64,000 nt of DNA from CAWCOU01 sp963797335 (GCA_963797335.1 CAWCOU010000008.1:186001-250000), one strand, 5' to 3'. Counted from the first letter of the stretch, positions 16,108-25,356 are shown. The notes: generated by a model not told the origin, from the letters alone. A program made the numbers and translations.

Positions 16108-18873
16108 TTAATTTTCCGCCATGCGGGCGAGTTGGGCTTGTAACTTTTCGAATTGCTCTTGCATTTCTTTAGCCCGCGAGCGTTCTTTTGCGACCACTTC
16201 CGATGGGGCTTTTTGCACATAGGAAGAATTTGCTAATTTTTCAGTGACTCGTTGCAATTCTTTTTCCAACTTCGCACTTTCTTTGCTTAGGCGTTGCATT
16301 TCTGCTGTTTTATCAATTAAATCACTGAGTGGAATAAACAATTCCAATTGATCGACTATAGCCGTCGCAGAAAGTGGGGGTGTTTGGTCTATTGGTAACC
16401 AATCGATGGCAGATAACCGAGCTAACGTCATTAATAACGTACGATGTTTCTCGATACGTTGGCGATCCAGCGCATCGCCTTTTTGCAATAATAATGGCAC
16501 TCGTTTACTCGGCGCAATTGTTGTTTCGCTACGAATCTGCCGCAAGCTCAAGACGATTTTTTGCAGCCAGGCTATTTCTTCATTGGCTTCAGTATCGATT
16601 TGTTGGGCATCAAATAGCGGATAAGGCGCCAGCATAATAGTAGTTCCTGCTGCACCGATGACGGGTCGCACGCGTTGCCAAATTTCTTCGGTGATAAACG
16701 GCATCATTGGGTGGATTAAGCGCAACAACGTTTCCAATACATAAAGCAGCGTGTAGCGCGTTCCGCATTTCTCGGCAATGCTGGCGTGTTCATCCATTAA
16801 TATCGGTTTGGCTAGCTCTAAGTACCAATCGCAATAGGAATTCCAGGTGAATTCATATAAAGTGGCTGCCAATAGATCAAATCGATAATCCGCCAATGCC
16901 TGCGTCGCTTGTTCTATGGTTTGCGCTAATGACGAAATGATCCAACGATCTGCCAGGCTAAGTTGGCGTGCCTCAGTGGCAATGGTCGCGGCATGCTCCT
17001 CAGTATGCATTAATACAAAACGCGCGGCATTCCAGAGTTTATTGCAAAAATTTCGATAGCCTTCCAAACGACCTAAATCAAAATTAATATTTCGTCCGGT
17101 CGTTGCTAGTGCGCAATAGGTGAAGCGTAGCGCATCGACGCCAAATGCGGGAATACCTTGTGGAAATTCCCGCTGTGTGTCTTTGTTTATTTTTTCCGCT
17201 TTCTCTGGCTGCAAGAGACTGGCCGTACGTTTTTGAAGCAGAGAAGCCAAATCGATGCCATCGATTAGGTCAATCGGATCTAAGACATTACCACGGGTTT
17301 TCGACATTTTGTGACCTTCCCGATCGCGGATAAGGCCGTGGAGGTACACTTGTAAGAAGGGTACTTGACCGGTAAATTTCAAGCCCATCATCACCATACG
17401 CGCCACCCAGAAAAATAAGATGTCAAAGCCCGTGACTAAGACACTGGTGGGGTAATAGGTCTGCAACTCAGCGGTTGGTTGTGGCCAACCTAAAGTGGCA
17501 AACGGCCACAAACTGGCCGATACCCAAGTATCCAATACATCGTCATCTTGTTTCAACACCAATTCGGCGGGTAGCTGGTATTTACGGCGCACTGCCTCCT
17601 CGCTTTCCGCTACATAGACCTGTCCCTCGACGTCGTACCAGGCCGGTATGCGATGCCCCCACCATAGCTGCCGGCTGATGCACCAATCTTCAATATTGTC
17701 CAACCATTGAAAATAGGTTTTACGCCAATTATCGGGAACGAAACGAATCTCTCCCGCCTCCACGGCTGCGTAAGCCGCTTCGGACAAGGGCTTCATGCGG
17801 ATATACCATTGATCTGTTAAATACGGCTCTAGAATGGCACCTGATTTTTCGCCGCGGGGTACTTGTAAGGTATAGGCTTCGATTTTTTCTAAAAGTCCGG
17901 CCTGCTGAAGATCAGCGACAATCTGAGCACGAGCGGCGAATCGCTCCATACCCCGGTAAATTTCGGGCACTTGTTCGTTTAAATGCGCGCTGGGTGTAAA
18001 AATAGTGATTAGAGGTAATTGATGCCGCTGGCCCATGGCATAGTCATTAAAATCGTGGGCGGGGGTAATTTTCACGCATCCGGTGCCAAATGTCGGGTCT
18101 ACGTAGTCATCGGCAATAATGGGAATGATGCGATCGGTCAGGGGTAGGCAAATATGGCTGCCCACCAAGTGTCGATAACGATCGTCATCTGGATGAACCG
18201 CCACTGCCACGTCGCCTAATAGCGTTTCTGGCCGAGTGGTAGCGACGATTAAAACCTCCGAGCTATTCTGTACGGGGTATCGTAAATACCAGAGTGAGCC
18301 TTGTTCTTCGTGGGATATCGCCTCTAAATCGGATACCGCCGTTAATAACACCGGGTCCCAGTTCACTAATCGTTTGCCGCGATAAAGTAGGTTTTCTTCG
18401 TGTAGCGCGACTAATACTTGGACCACGGCCTGGCTGATGTCCGAATCTAAGCTGAAACGTTCACGGCTCCAATCCACCGAGGCGCCCATTCGGCGAATCT
18501 GGCTTTTGATAGTCCCATCGGACTGCTCTTTCCACTGCCATACCCGGTCCACAAAAGCGTCTCGACCCAAGGCTTTACGACTGCTGCCTTCGGCTAATAA
18601 TTGCCGTTCTACCACCATTTGGGTGGCAATTCCGGCATGGTCGGTGCCTACTTGCCATAACACGTTGTCACCACACATCCGATGGTAGCGTATCAGCGTA
18701 TCCATCAGGGTGATTTGAAAGCCATGGCCCATATGCAAGGTGCCGGTCACATTAGGGGGAGGCAGCATAATACAATAAGGTTTACCGCCCGATTTTGGTG
18801 TAAAATAACCCGATTGCTCCCAGGTTTGATACCAACGCTGCTCTATTTGTTGCGGATTGTAAGTTTTTTCCAT
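16108..18873 (-). CDS. valS: Valyl-tRNA synthetase
   Basis: Class I aminoacyl-tRNA synthetase charging tRNA-Val. The HIGH motif is TLHMGHGF (about residues 45-52) and the KMSKS motif is KMSKTRGNVLDPIDL. The editing domain includes TTRPETLLGDVAVAVHP. A coiled-coil C-terminal arm (about the last 70 residues, Lys/Glu/Leu-rich) is typical of ValRS. I choose the ATG at 18873 (MEKTYNPQQIEQRWY, 921 residues; E. coli 951). The ATG at 18942 would add 23 unconserved residues in the divergent promoter region shared with lptF. Confidence 0.96.
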   Translation of the reverse strand: MEKTYNPQQIEQRWYQTWEQSGYFTPKSGGKPYCIMLPPPNVTGTLHMGHGFQITLMDTLIRYHRMCGDNVLWQVGTDHAGIATQMVVERQLLAEGSSRKALGRDAFVDRVWQWKEQSDGTIKSQIRRMGASVDWSRERFSLDSDISQAVVQVLVALHEENLLYRGKRLVNWDPVLLTAVSDLEAISHEEQGSLWYLRYPVQNSSEVLIVATTRPETLLGDVAVAVHPDDDRYRHLVGSHICLPLTDRIIPIIADDYVDPTFGTGCVKITPAHDFNDYAMGQRHQLPLITIFTPSAHLNEQVPEIYRGMERFAARAQIVADLQQAGLLEKIEAYTLQVPRGEKSGAILEPYLTDQWYIRMKPLSEAAYAAVEAGEIRFVPDNWRKTYFQWLDNIEDWCISRQLWWGHRIPAWYDVEGQVYVAESEEAVRRKYQLPAELVLKQDDDVLDTWVSASLWPFATLGWPQPTAELQTYYPTSVLVTGFDILFFWVARMVMMGLKFTGQVPFLQVYLHGLIRDREGHKMSKTRGNVLDPIDLIDGIDLASLLQKRTASLLQPEKAEKINKDTQREFPQGIPAFGVDALRFTYCALATTGRNINFDLGRLEGYRNFCNKLWNAARFVLMHTEEHAATIATEARQLSLADRWIISSLAQTIEQATQALADYRFDLLAATLYEFTWNSYCDWYLELAKPILMDEHASIAEKCGTRYTLLYVLETLLRLIHPMMPFITEEIWQRVRPVIGAAGTTIMLAPYPLFDAQQIDTEANEEIAWLQKIVLSLRQIRSETTIAPSKRVPLLLQKGDALDRQRIEKHRTLLMTLARLSAIDWLPIDQTPPLSATAIVDQLELFIPLSDLIDKTAEMQRLSKESAKLEKELQRVTEKLANSSYVQKAPSEVVAKERSRAKEMQEQFEKLQAQLARMAEN

Positions 18874-18978
18874 AGTATCGAACGCATAATGGTGATGAGA
18901 AAGAATAGAACTGTGAATTGTACCTGCATAAACATTCGGCACAACCCTTATTTCTACATTTATGGCTAACTTTTCGGC

Positions 18979-20094
18979 ATGATCATTTTTCGTTATCTCG
19001 GCAAAGAAGTATACAGTACCTTGCTGGCCAGTACTGTGATATTGCTGCTATTGCTCATTTCCGATCAATTCATTCGCTACCTGACGCAAGCGGCTCAGGG
19101 CGTTATTCCCTTGCGTACCGTCATGCAGATTATGTCGATCCAGGTCCCGTTGCTGATCGGTATTTTATTACCCCTGGGTTTGTACGTCGGATTATTGATG
19201 GCTTACGGCCGTTTGTATGTAGACAGGGAAATGACGGTATTATCGGCATGCGGGTTCAGTAAAGCGCAATTGCTGGGCCTGACCCTAGTATTTGCTTCTG
19301 GGGTTTGTCTCGTCGTGGCGGTCGTCATGCTGTGGCTGCAACCCAAGGTGGAGTCTTATAAAAGGCATGTATTGATCGAAGCTGCTGCCGCCTCCCCCCT
19401 GGAGCGTATATTGCCGGGGCAGTTCACGCCCATACCTTCTACCCCGCTGATTTTTTACGCGGAACGCTTGTCTCGGGATCACCAATATCTGGAAAATGTC
19501 TTCGCCACCCAACCACAAAAAACCAATAAACCGAATCAACCCTGGGACGTGGTCATTGCCAAAAATGGACATCAGCAAATCGATCCTGCCACCCATGATA
19601 AATTCTTAGTATTACAGGATGGTTCCCGTTACAGCGGCGCTCCAGGGCAGGCGGATTACCAAATCGTGCATTTTCGGCAATACGGCGTGCGTATCCAAGA
19701 AAATACCTTACCTCCGGATACGCGGGCTGAGTCCATCCCCACCTTAAAACTATGGCAGCAGCGTCATTTACGCCACACAAACGAAGCGGAGTTACAGTGG
19801 CGCATCGCCATGCCCATCTCCGTTTTAGTCTTAGCCTTACTCGGAGTGCCACTGAGTAAAGTCGACCCCCGGCAAGGCCGCTATGCCCAATTATTACCGG
19901 CGATTTTATTGTATATCGTCTATATCAACTTATTGTTTATGGGGCGAATTTGGCTGCGTGATGGCAAGGTTTCGCCCATGCTTGGTTTGTGGTGGGTTCA
20001 TGCCCTGATGATCGGTCTCGGTTTATTGCTATTGGCTCGCTTTATGGGTTGGTCGCCGCTGAAACAGTTACAACGCTGGAGAGCCAAACATTGA
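18979..20094 (+). CDS. lptF: LPS export permease LptF
   Basis: One of the two inner-membrane permeases of the LptB2FG complex that pulls lipopolysaccharide out of the membrane. The pattern is N-terminal membrane segments (STVILLLLLISDQFIRYL; PLLIGILLPLGLYVGLLMAYG), the cytoplasmic coupling region RLYVDREMTVLSACGFSKAQL, a periplasmic beta-jellyroll, then three C-terminal membrane segments. 371 residues is normal. The stop overlaps the lptG start (TGATG). It is divergent from valS across a gap of about 105 bases. Confidence 0.94.
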   Translation: MIIFRYLGKEVYSTLLASTVILLLLLISDQFIRYLTQAAQGVIPLRTVMQIMSIQVPLLIGILLPLGLYVGLLMAYGRLYVDREMTVLSACGFSKAQLLGLTLVFASGVCLVVAVVMLWLQPKVESYKRHVLIEAAAASPLERILPGQFTPIPSTPLIFYAERLSRDHQYLENVFATQPQKTNKPNQPWDVVIAKNGHQQIDPATHDKFLVLQDGSRYSGAPGQADYQIVHFRQYGVRIQENTLPPDTRAESIPTLKLWQQRHLRHTNEAELQWRIAMPISVLVLALLGVPLSKVDPRQGRYAQLLPAILLYIVYINLLFMGRIWLRDGKVSPMLGLWWVHALMIGLGLLLLARFMGWSPLKQLQRWRAKH

Positions 20095-21155
20095 TGCGTA
20101 TTCTCCACCGCCATATTCGAGCCACCGTGATTAGCATGACCATGCTAGTCGTGATGGTCATTGCCGGTGTGCAGACATTTATCGGTGTGATCGCGGAGCT
20201 ACATTCCATTGGTCAATCGCAATATGGCGTTCTCCAGGCTTTGATCTATGTGCTGCTATCGCTTCCTTATAATCTTTATCCGCTATTTCCCGCTGCGGCT
20301 TTGATTGGTTGTTTGATTGGTTTGGGTCGACTGGCTGCCCAAAGCGAGTTGGTCGTCATGCGCACGTCGGGTGTTTCCAAGGCGCAAATTACCTTCTCGG
20401 TGATACGGTCAGCTATCGTCATGCTGGTGTTTGTGACCCTGATCGGCGAATGGTTAGCACCGAATTTGAATAACTATGCCGATGATTATAAATACCAAAA
20501 GCAAAATAATAATGACCGTTCCGATGCCAGGTATGGCTTTTGGTTACGTAATGGTGAAAATTTTATCTTAATTAATTCCGCTGTCGCCCCTGGGCAAATT
20601 GCCAATGTCATGCGCTATGAATTCTCGCAGCGGCAACTAACATCGGCCAGTGTGGCTGCTACGGGTGAATTTAAAAACGGGCGGTGGCTGTTGAGCCAGG
20701 TGCGGGAAAGTGTTTTGCAACCGAACCAGGTGGTAGCCCAGCAACTTGCCGAGCAAGTCTGGCCGATTAACTTGGACCCCAAGTTACTGGCAGACTCTCA
20801 TGTCCACCCCGATAACACCACCTTATTAGGGCTTAAACACTATATTGATTTTTTACATGCTGCCGGGCTTGGTGCTAGCCTGGCAGAGTTTACTTGGTGG
20901 AAAAGGGTATTCCAACCCTTGGTCACGCTAGTGATGATCGGCTTGGCGGTGCCATTTATTTTTGGACCCTTGCGATCCGTCACCATGGGTTTGCGCATCT
21001 TAATTGGCGTCTCCATCGGTTTTGGTTTTTACACGTTGAATGAGTTTTTAGGGCCGTTTACCTTGGTTTATCATGTACCACCGATAGCGTCGGCGGTGTT
21101 TCCGGTGCTGTTATTTTTAATTATCGACGGAATTTTATTATTAGTTGTGCAATAA
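20094..21155 (+). CDS. lptG: LPS export permease LptG
   Basis: Partner of LptF in the LPS transporter. It has the same layout: an N-terminal membrane pair, the coupling region LGRLAAQSELVVMRTSGVSKAQI, a periplasmic jellyroll from about residue 120 to 250, and C-terminal membrane segments (FQPLVTLVMIGLAVPFIFGP, then LRSVTMGLRILIG). The start is the ATG at 20094 that overlaps the lptF stop, giving 353 residues. An in-frame earlier start at 19989 lies inside lptF and is rejected. Confidence 0.94.
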   Translation: MRILHRHIRATVISMTMLVVMVIAGVQTFIGVIAELHSIGQSQYGVLQALIYVLLSLPYNLYPLFPAAALIGCLIGLGRLAAQSELVVMRTSGVSKAQITFSVIRSAIVMLVFVTLIGEWLAPNLNNYADDYKYQKQNNNDRSDARYGFWLRNGENFILINSAVAPGQIANVMRYEFSQRQLTSASVAATGEFKNGRWLLSQVRESVLQPNQVVAQQLAEQVWPINLDPKLLADSHVHPDNTTLLGLKHYIDFLHAAGLGASLAEFTWWKRVFQPLVTLVMIGLAVPFIFGPLRSVTMGLRILIGVSIGFGFYTLNEFLGPFTLVYHVPPIASAVFPVLLFLIIDGILLLVVQ

Positions 21156-21216
21156 TATCAGGTATTCTTGCCATCATTGGTCTTTTAATAATTAAAAAAT
21201 TTACTGGAGATTTATT

Positions 21217-22245
21217 GTGACGCCCCTCTTGTTGGCAGTCTTTTTGACATTCCTCGCCGGCATCGCCAACGGTTCTTTTGCCCTGCCCACGAAATACATT
21301 ACGCCTTGGAACTTTGAAAATATCTGGTTAAATTATGCGTTCTGGGCTTTTTTAATTTTACCCTGGCTAGTTATCTTACTCTTGGATCCCCACGTATTTG
21401 CCGCCTATCGTCTTATCCCTCCTCATTCTCTTTTTTTACTCATATTTGGCGGGCTTTTATTTGGTATTGGCCAGATCTGTTTCGCGCAAGCGCTGAACCT
21501 GATTGGTCTGGGGCTGGGCTTCGCCATTAATATTGGGCTGGGCACCGGCTTGGGTTTTTTACTGCCTTTGGTCACTTTGCACCGTGCGCAATTATTCACC
21601 GATGTCGGTATCATGACCTTACTGGGCCTGGTTTTTATTATTGCCGGTCTGGTGCTTTCTTTTCTGGCCGGGCGACGCCGGAATCAGCGCCTGGAAATCT
21701 TGAATGCCGCCAGTAGCAAACCACCCAGTCGTTATCCTCTGGGTATTTTATTGTCTGTGATTGCCGGAATTTGTTCCGCGGAACAGAACTTCACCTTTGC
21801 CTTGACCAGCCACTTACCTAAATTAGCGATGGTGACCGGTATTCATTCGCTGGCAGCCGCCATTATTATCTGGCCGCCTTTTCTGACCTGCAGCTTTATC
21901 CCCTATGCCATTTACATGTTGATGAAGCACCATCGAAATAATTCTTTTTGGTTATACCGAGAGCCTGGTAATCTACGCAACCTCTTGCTTTCATGCGTGA
22001 TGGGGACTCTCTGGTTTGGCTCTTTGATGTTGTATAGTAAATCTGCTCAGCTGATCGGTAGTCTCGGACCCATCATCGGTTGGCCTTTATTTATGGTGCT
22101 GACTATTTTGACTTCCCATTTCTGGGGCTGGCGTCATCACGAGTGGGCAGGGTGTAAGGCGAGCATTAAGCGCCTGGCATTATTTTCCATGAGCTGTTTA
22201 GTGATTGCGGTTATTATTTTGGGTTATAGTGCGACATTAGGATAA
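21217..22245 (+). CDS. RhaT-family (L-rhamnose/H+ symporter-like) membrane transporter
   Basis: 342 residues with about ten hydrophobic segments. The N-terminal FLTFLAGIANGSFALPTKYI and internal GIGQICFAQALNLIGLGLGFAINIG match the RhaT branch of the drug/metabolite transporter superfamily. The gene starts at GTG 21217, with GGAGA upstream. A ROK sugar kinase and a cupin resembling mannose-6-phosphate isomerase follow on the same strand, suggesting import of a hexose rather than rhamnose; no rhamnose genes are present. The substrate is inferred from neighbours only. Confidence 0.8.
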   Translation: MTPLLLAVFLTFLAGIANGSFALPTKYITPWNFENIWLNYAFWAFLILPWLVILLLDPHVFAAYRLIPPHSLFLLIFGGLLFGIGQICFAQALNLIGLGLGFAINIGLGTGLGFLLPLVTLHRAQLFTDVGIMTLLGLVFIIAGLVLSFLAGRRRNQRLEILNAASSKPPSRYPLGILLSVIAGICSAEQNFTFALTSHLPKLAMVTGIHSLAAAIIIWPPFLTCSFIPYAIYMLMKHHRNNSFWLYREPGNLRNLLLSCVMGTLWFGSLMLYSKSAQLIGSLGPIIGWPLFMVLTILTSHFWGWRHHEWAGCKASIKRLALFSMSCLVIAVIILGYSATLG

Positions 22246-22310
22246 GACAAAAATTTCTTAGGGCTTGCCTGCATTAAGGGGTGAGTTATTTAATTCTACT
22301 GAGGTCAATT

Positions 22311-23219
22311 ATGAATCAATACATTGGTATAGAAGGTGGCGGAACAAAATTTGTTTGTGCTTACGGTTCAGGTCCCAACGATTTACACGACCGTACGGTT
22401 ATCCGCACCCAATTACCTAATCCCACCATGGCAGAAATAGTCGATTATATTCGAGCCGTACGCAGTAAAGTCGACATTAAGGCGATTGGCATTTCCGTAT
22501 TTGGACCTTTAAATTTAGATAAAGAATCCAAAACTTATGGTTATATTCTTCCGACCGCTAAAGTGGAGTGGTCGAATTACCCTATCGTTGAAACCGTGCA
22601 ACGCGAATTCCCTATCCCCATTGGTTTTGATACCGATGTCAACGGCGCTGCCATTGGTGAATTTCGCTGGGGCGCGGGTCAAGGTTTGAGTGACTTTTTG
22701 TATTTAACGGTGGGCACGGGTATTGGCGGCGGCGCCATCGTCAATGGTAAATTATTACACGGGGCCCAACATCCGGAGATGGGACATATCATGATCCCCC
22801 AAGACCTGCACCGAGATAATTTCCCTGGGGTTTGCTCTCATCATAAGAATTGTTTCGAGGGATTAGCCTCTGGCCCAGCCATGAAAGAGCGTTGGCATGT
22901 CAACTCCGCTTTGGATTTACCTGAAGACCACATTGCCTGGGATTTAGAAGCCCATTATTTGGCGATCGGTCTTGCCACCTATACGATGACGTTATCCCCT
23001 AAGCGTATTATTCTCGGCGGCGGCGTGATGCGACAGCACCATTTACTGCCCAAAATCCGCGAGAAAATGCTTAGGGTATTAAACGGTTACGTGTTAAACG
23101 ATCGAGTCGCTAAAGAAACCGATCAATACATCGTCTCCCCCGGCGTCGGTGAGAATTCCGGAATATTGGGAGCTATTGCGCTGGCGGAACATAGTTATAT
23201 GGAAAGCCAAAATAAATAA
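22311..23219 (+). CDS. ROK-family sugar kinase (fructokinase/mannokinase type)
   Basis: Phosphorylates a hexose with ATP. The N-terminal phosphate-binding motif is GIEGGGTKFVCAYGSG. The catalytic-base and ATP motifs appear in DTDVNGAAIGEFRWGAGQG and LTVGTGIGGGAIVNG. The ROK zinc site is EMGHIMIPQD...GVCSHHKNCFEGLASGPA. This GGGTK, zinc-binding type is usual for fructokinases/mannokinases such as Bacillus GmuE. The ATG at 22311 has GAGGT upstream (302 residues); an in-frame ATG at 22281 is less likely. With the transporter before and the cupin after, it fits a small sugar-use cassette. Confidence 0.85.
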   Translation: MNQYIGIEGGGTKFVCAYGSGPNDLHDRTVIRTQLPNPTMAEIVDYIRAVRSKVDIKAIGISVFGPLNLDKESKTYGYILPTAKVEWSNYPIVETVQREFPIPIGFDTDVNGAAIGEFRWGAGQGLSDFLYLTVGTGIGGGAIVNGKLLHGAQHPEMGHIMIPQDLHRDNFPGVCSHHKNCFEGLASGPAMKERWHVNSALDLPEDHIAWDLEAHYLAIGLATYTMTLSPKRIILGGGVMRQHHLLPKIREKMLRVLNGYVLNDRVAKETDQYIVSPGVGENSGILGAIALAEHSYMESQNK

Positions 23220-23242
23220 TCCCCGTGGGAGCGCGAGGATAC

Positions 23243-23378
23243 GCGTCAACCTAACGATAAATTTCGTCGTCCCGCGGCTTGTCCGCGGGATCCAGACTCC
23301 AGGGATGGAAAACTTTCACGTCCTTGTGGACTGGATCCCGGCATCCTGCCGGGACGACGTAACCTGTTAGGTTGACGC
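23243..23378. repeat. Nested palindromic element, CGTCGTCCCGCGG type
   Basis: Perfect 13-base outer arms GCGTCAACCTAAC (23243-23255) and GTTAGGTTGACGC (23366-23378) enclose inner arms CGTCGTCCCG (23265-23274) and CGGGACGACG (23350-23359). Between them a further pair, GGATCCAGACTCCAGG and GTGGACTGGATCC, gives extra pairing. Flanks on both sides read GCGCGAGG. It has the look of a small non-autonomous mobile element lying between the ROK kinase and the cupin gene. Confidence 0.8.
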
Positions 23379-23459
23379 ACATGGGGGCGCGAGGCCTCGA
23401 CCGCACTCTCAGAAAATACCCTAGATACTCCCAATTTAACTGCTACAGGTGAGAATGAC

Positions 23460-23825
23460 ATGAGTCAGAATGAAGTAGGTAAACTGTATCAACGACCGTG
23501 GGGAAGTTACCAAACCTTAGCCCTAGCCCCCAATTACCAAGTGAAAATTTTAACCATCGCCGCAGGTGGCCGGCTTTCACTGCAAAAACACTTTCGCCGT
23601 TCTGAGCACTGGGTAGTGGTAGCAGGCAAGCCCACCTTAACCATAGGCGATAGCACCCAGGTGTATCAACGCAACGACCATGTCCATATTCCTCTGGAAT
23701 GCCAACATCGCATCGAAAACTTTACGGACGAGGAGTGCTCCCTCGTAGAAGTGCAAGTGGGTGATTACCTAGGCGAAGACGATATCGTACGCATCGAAGA
23801 TATTTACGGACGAGATAAAAAGTAG
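23460..23825 (+). CDS. Stand-alone cupin, phosphomannose-isomerase type II-like
   Basis: 121 residues matching the C-terminal cupin of bifunctional mannose-1-phosphate guanylyltransferase/mannose-6-phosphate isomerase: RPWGSYQTLALAPNYQVKIL, then LSLQKHFRRSEHWVVVAG with the metal-binding His/Glu, and a C-terminal EVQVGDYLGEDDIVRIEDIYGR. The nucleotidyltransferase half is absent, which is a known separate form. It probably interconverts fructose-6-phosphate and mannose-6-phosphate, which fits the upstream hexokinase-like gene. The stop codon TAG lies in the first bases of a repeat element, so the element may have set the end of the protein. Confidence 0.82.
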   Translation: MSQNEVGKLYQRPWGSYQTLALAPNYQVKILTIAAGGRLSLQKHFRRSEHWVVVAGKPTLTIGDSTQVYQRNDHVHIPLECQHRIENFTDEECSLVEVQVGDYLGEDDIVRIEDIYGRDKK

Positions 23826-23904
23826 GGGTGACAAGCGAAGCGTGCCCACCACATGCCTCCGAGGAAAAGGTGGGCACGCTGCGCTTTGCCCGCCCTACTT
23901 TTTG
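23822..23904. repeat. GGTGGGCACGC-type palindromic element, copy A
   Basis: The arms are centred on AAGCGAAGCGTGCCCACC (23832-23849) and GGTGGGCACGCTGCGCTT (23871-23888), with weaker pairing out to GTAGGG on the left and CCCTAC on the right. Related copies lie at 25234-25310 and 48511-48594. It directly overlaps the cupin stop codon. Confidence 0.85.
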
Positions 23905-23936
23905 CGACCAAGCCACTATGGGTTGGCGGCGAGGTT

Positions 23937-23964
23937 GTTGCCGAATATCATGATATTCGGCAAC
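23937..23964. promoter_or_regulatory. Perfect 28-bp palindrome
   Basis: GTTGCCGAATATCA (23937-23950) is followed directly by its exact reverse complement TGATATTCGGCAAC (23951-23964), with no spacer. It lies about 160 bases upstream of the unknown membrane protein at 24124. No T run follows, so a protein-binding dyad fits better than a terminator. No binding factor can be named. Confidence 0.6.
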
Positions 23965-24123
23965 TTAATGCGGATTTATCATGAGAATCGTTATGATCAA
24001 TGTATCCCAGACCATGGCCAAAGTTTTTAACAAAAATTTGGTCGGGCCAACTCATTTAAGAATTTTTGTTTCGTCAATTCAGACTTTCACTCAACCAATA
24101 ATAAAAACAAGAGGAAATAAAAA

Positions 24124-25149
24124 ATGAATGAGTTAAAACAACCGCTATTAGGAACTGGCGCACTAGATTTTCCTATATCTATTAATAGCTCTCCTACTTC
24201 TTCTCCCAGCTCCCCCACCTTCTTCTCTTCCTCCTCCACCGCTGCTCTTCCTATGGATGAAAAGAAAAATAATAATTCTCAACGAGTTAGTGATGTCTGC
24301 GAACAATTAGAGGTTGTTCGAAAACGGATAGCAAAAGCTGAGCGAATTCACTTATGCAAATCAATATCTCTTGTCGGTTTTTTATCTTCATTCCCAAGTT
24401 TATCGTTCACAACGGGAGCCAGCGTTGCCATTTATTTTTTGAACCTAATACGCAAAGAGTCCCATTCCTTGTTTGATCAAAACAGTAACACTTTTTATAA
24501 CCAACCTATTTTCAATAATCAAACCGGAACTAACCAGACTTGTTATGAGATTATGGATACAACCCTGAAACAGCATTGTATCGATATTACGCAGCTTGGA
24601 TTCATAGCCTATGCAATACTAAAACAAATGCAGCAATCGCTGGCGGTCGTTGCCCAGTCTGCACAGGATTTTTGTCAACAACTCGCTGGCGACGCGTGCA
24701 CCTATCAAGACTATACTTTTTTTTCTGCATTAGGAATGGGATTAGCAGGCATTGCGGTGATTGCAGGAAGTCTTTTGGCTGGAGAAAAGATTGCGTCCCT
24801 TACGCGGCCGTATCGTATGCGGACCGCTGCCAATATGATTGGTGAAGTAGATAAAGCATTTTTGGAAAGCCTGGGTATTGATGCCAATAAAGCACCTACA
24901 GAGGTTATGGAAAAAATTCTTGATAAAAAAGTAGATCTTATGATTAAGGGACAGGAAAGTTATGAACCCGGAGTGTTTACAGATATTGTTGCGGATTGTT
25001 TAAAAGATGATGAACGAACCTTTGAATATGTGAGGAATTATTTTAAGGATAAGAGTTATTTGCCCAACAAAAAGGCTAGAGAACTGGTTGTGGAATATTT
25101 AGATGCTGATGAAACTACTTCTGAAATGGTAAAACATTACTTGCGTTAA
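24124..25149 (+). CDS. Unknown membrane protein, possible effector
   Basis: 341 residues; I recognise no family. Residues about 20-40 are a Ser/Pro/Thr-rich low-complexity stretch. A helical charged part follows (VCEQLEVVRKRIAKAERI). One hydrophobic segment lies around residues 80-110 and another around 198-222 (FSALGMGLAGIAVIAGSLLAG). The loop between them has four cysteines that could form disulphides. The C-terminal third is soluble and acidic. The tail has acidic residues at -8, -12, -13, -15 and -18 with Tyr at -3, loosely like the E-block of Dot/Icm substrates. The ribosome binding site AAGAGGAAA is strong. It is flanked on both sides by GGTGGGCACGC elements. Confidence 0.7.
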   Translation: MNELKQPLLGTGALDFPISINSSPTSSPSSPTFFSSSSTAALPMDEKKNNNSQRVSDVCEQLEVVRKRIAKAERIHLCKSISLVGFLSSFPSLSFTTGASVAIYFLNLIRKESHSLFDQNSNTFYNQPIFNNQTGTNQTCYEIMDTTLKQHCIDITQLGFIAYAILKQMQQSLAVVAQSAQDFCQQLAGDACTYQDYTFFSALGMGLAGIAVIAGSLLAGEKIASLTRPYRMRTAANMIGEVDKAFLESLGIDANKAPTEVMEKILDKKVDLMIKGQESYEPGVFTDIVADCLKDDERTFEYVRNYFKDKSYLPNKKARELVVEYLDADETTSEMVKHYLR

Positions 25150-25233
25150 CCATTTTGAATCGTCTCACTAACCTTCCGGTGAAGGCGGGAATCCATCCTT
25201 GATAGGTGATGTTATATCGTCCTGTCATCTTCC

Positions 25234-25310
25234 ATGGTGGGCACGCTTCGCTTTGTCCACCCTACCGGTTATTGCCAAAAATCCCGTGGGCAAAGCGAAG
25301 CGTGCACCAT
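25234..25310. repeat. GGTGGGCACGC-type palindromic element, copy B
   Basis: Arms 25234-25260 (ATGGTGGGCACGCTTCGC onward) and 25286-25310 pair with few mismatches. The loop contains GGTTATTGCCAAAAAT, which is also found, inverted, in the loop of copy C (48541-48564). Loop and arms therefore moved together as one element. Confidence 0.88.
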
Positions 25311-25356
25311 ATGTCTCCATCTCCTTACTGACAGAAGGAGTGGCGCGGAGGGGAGC

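Noticed and set aside
24018..24041. CCAAAGTTTTT / AAAAATTTGG inverted repeat as a terminator
   Set aside because: Imperfect and AT-rich with no clear gene to terminate; it could be chance in this composition.
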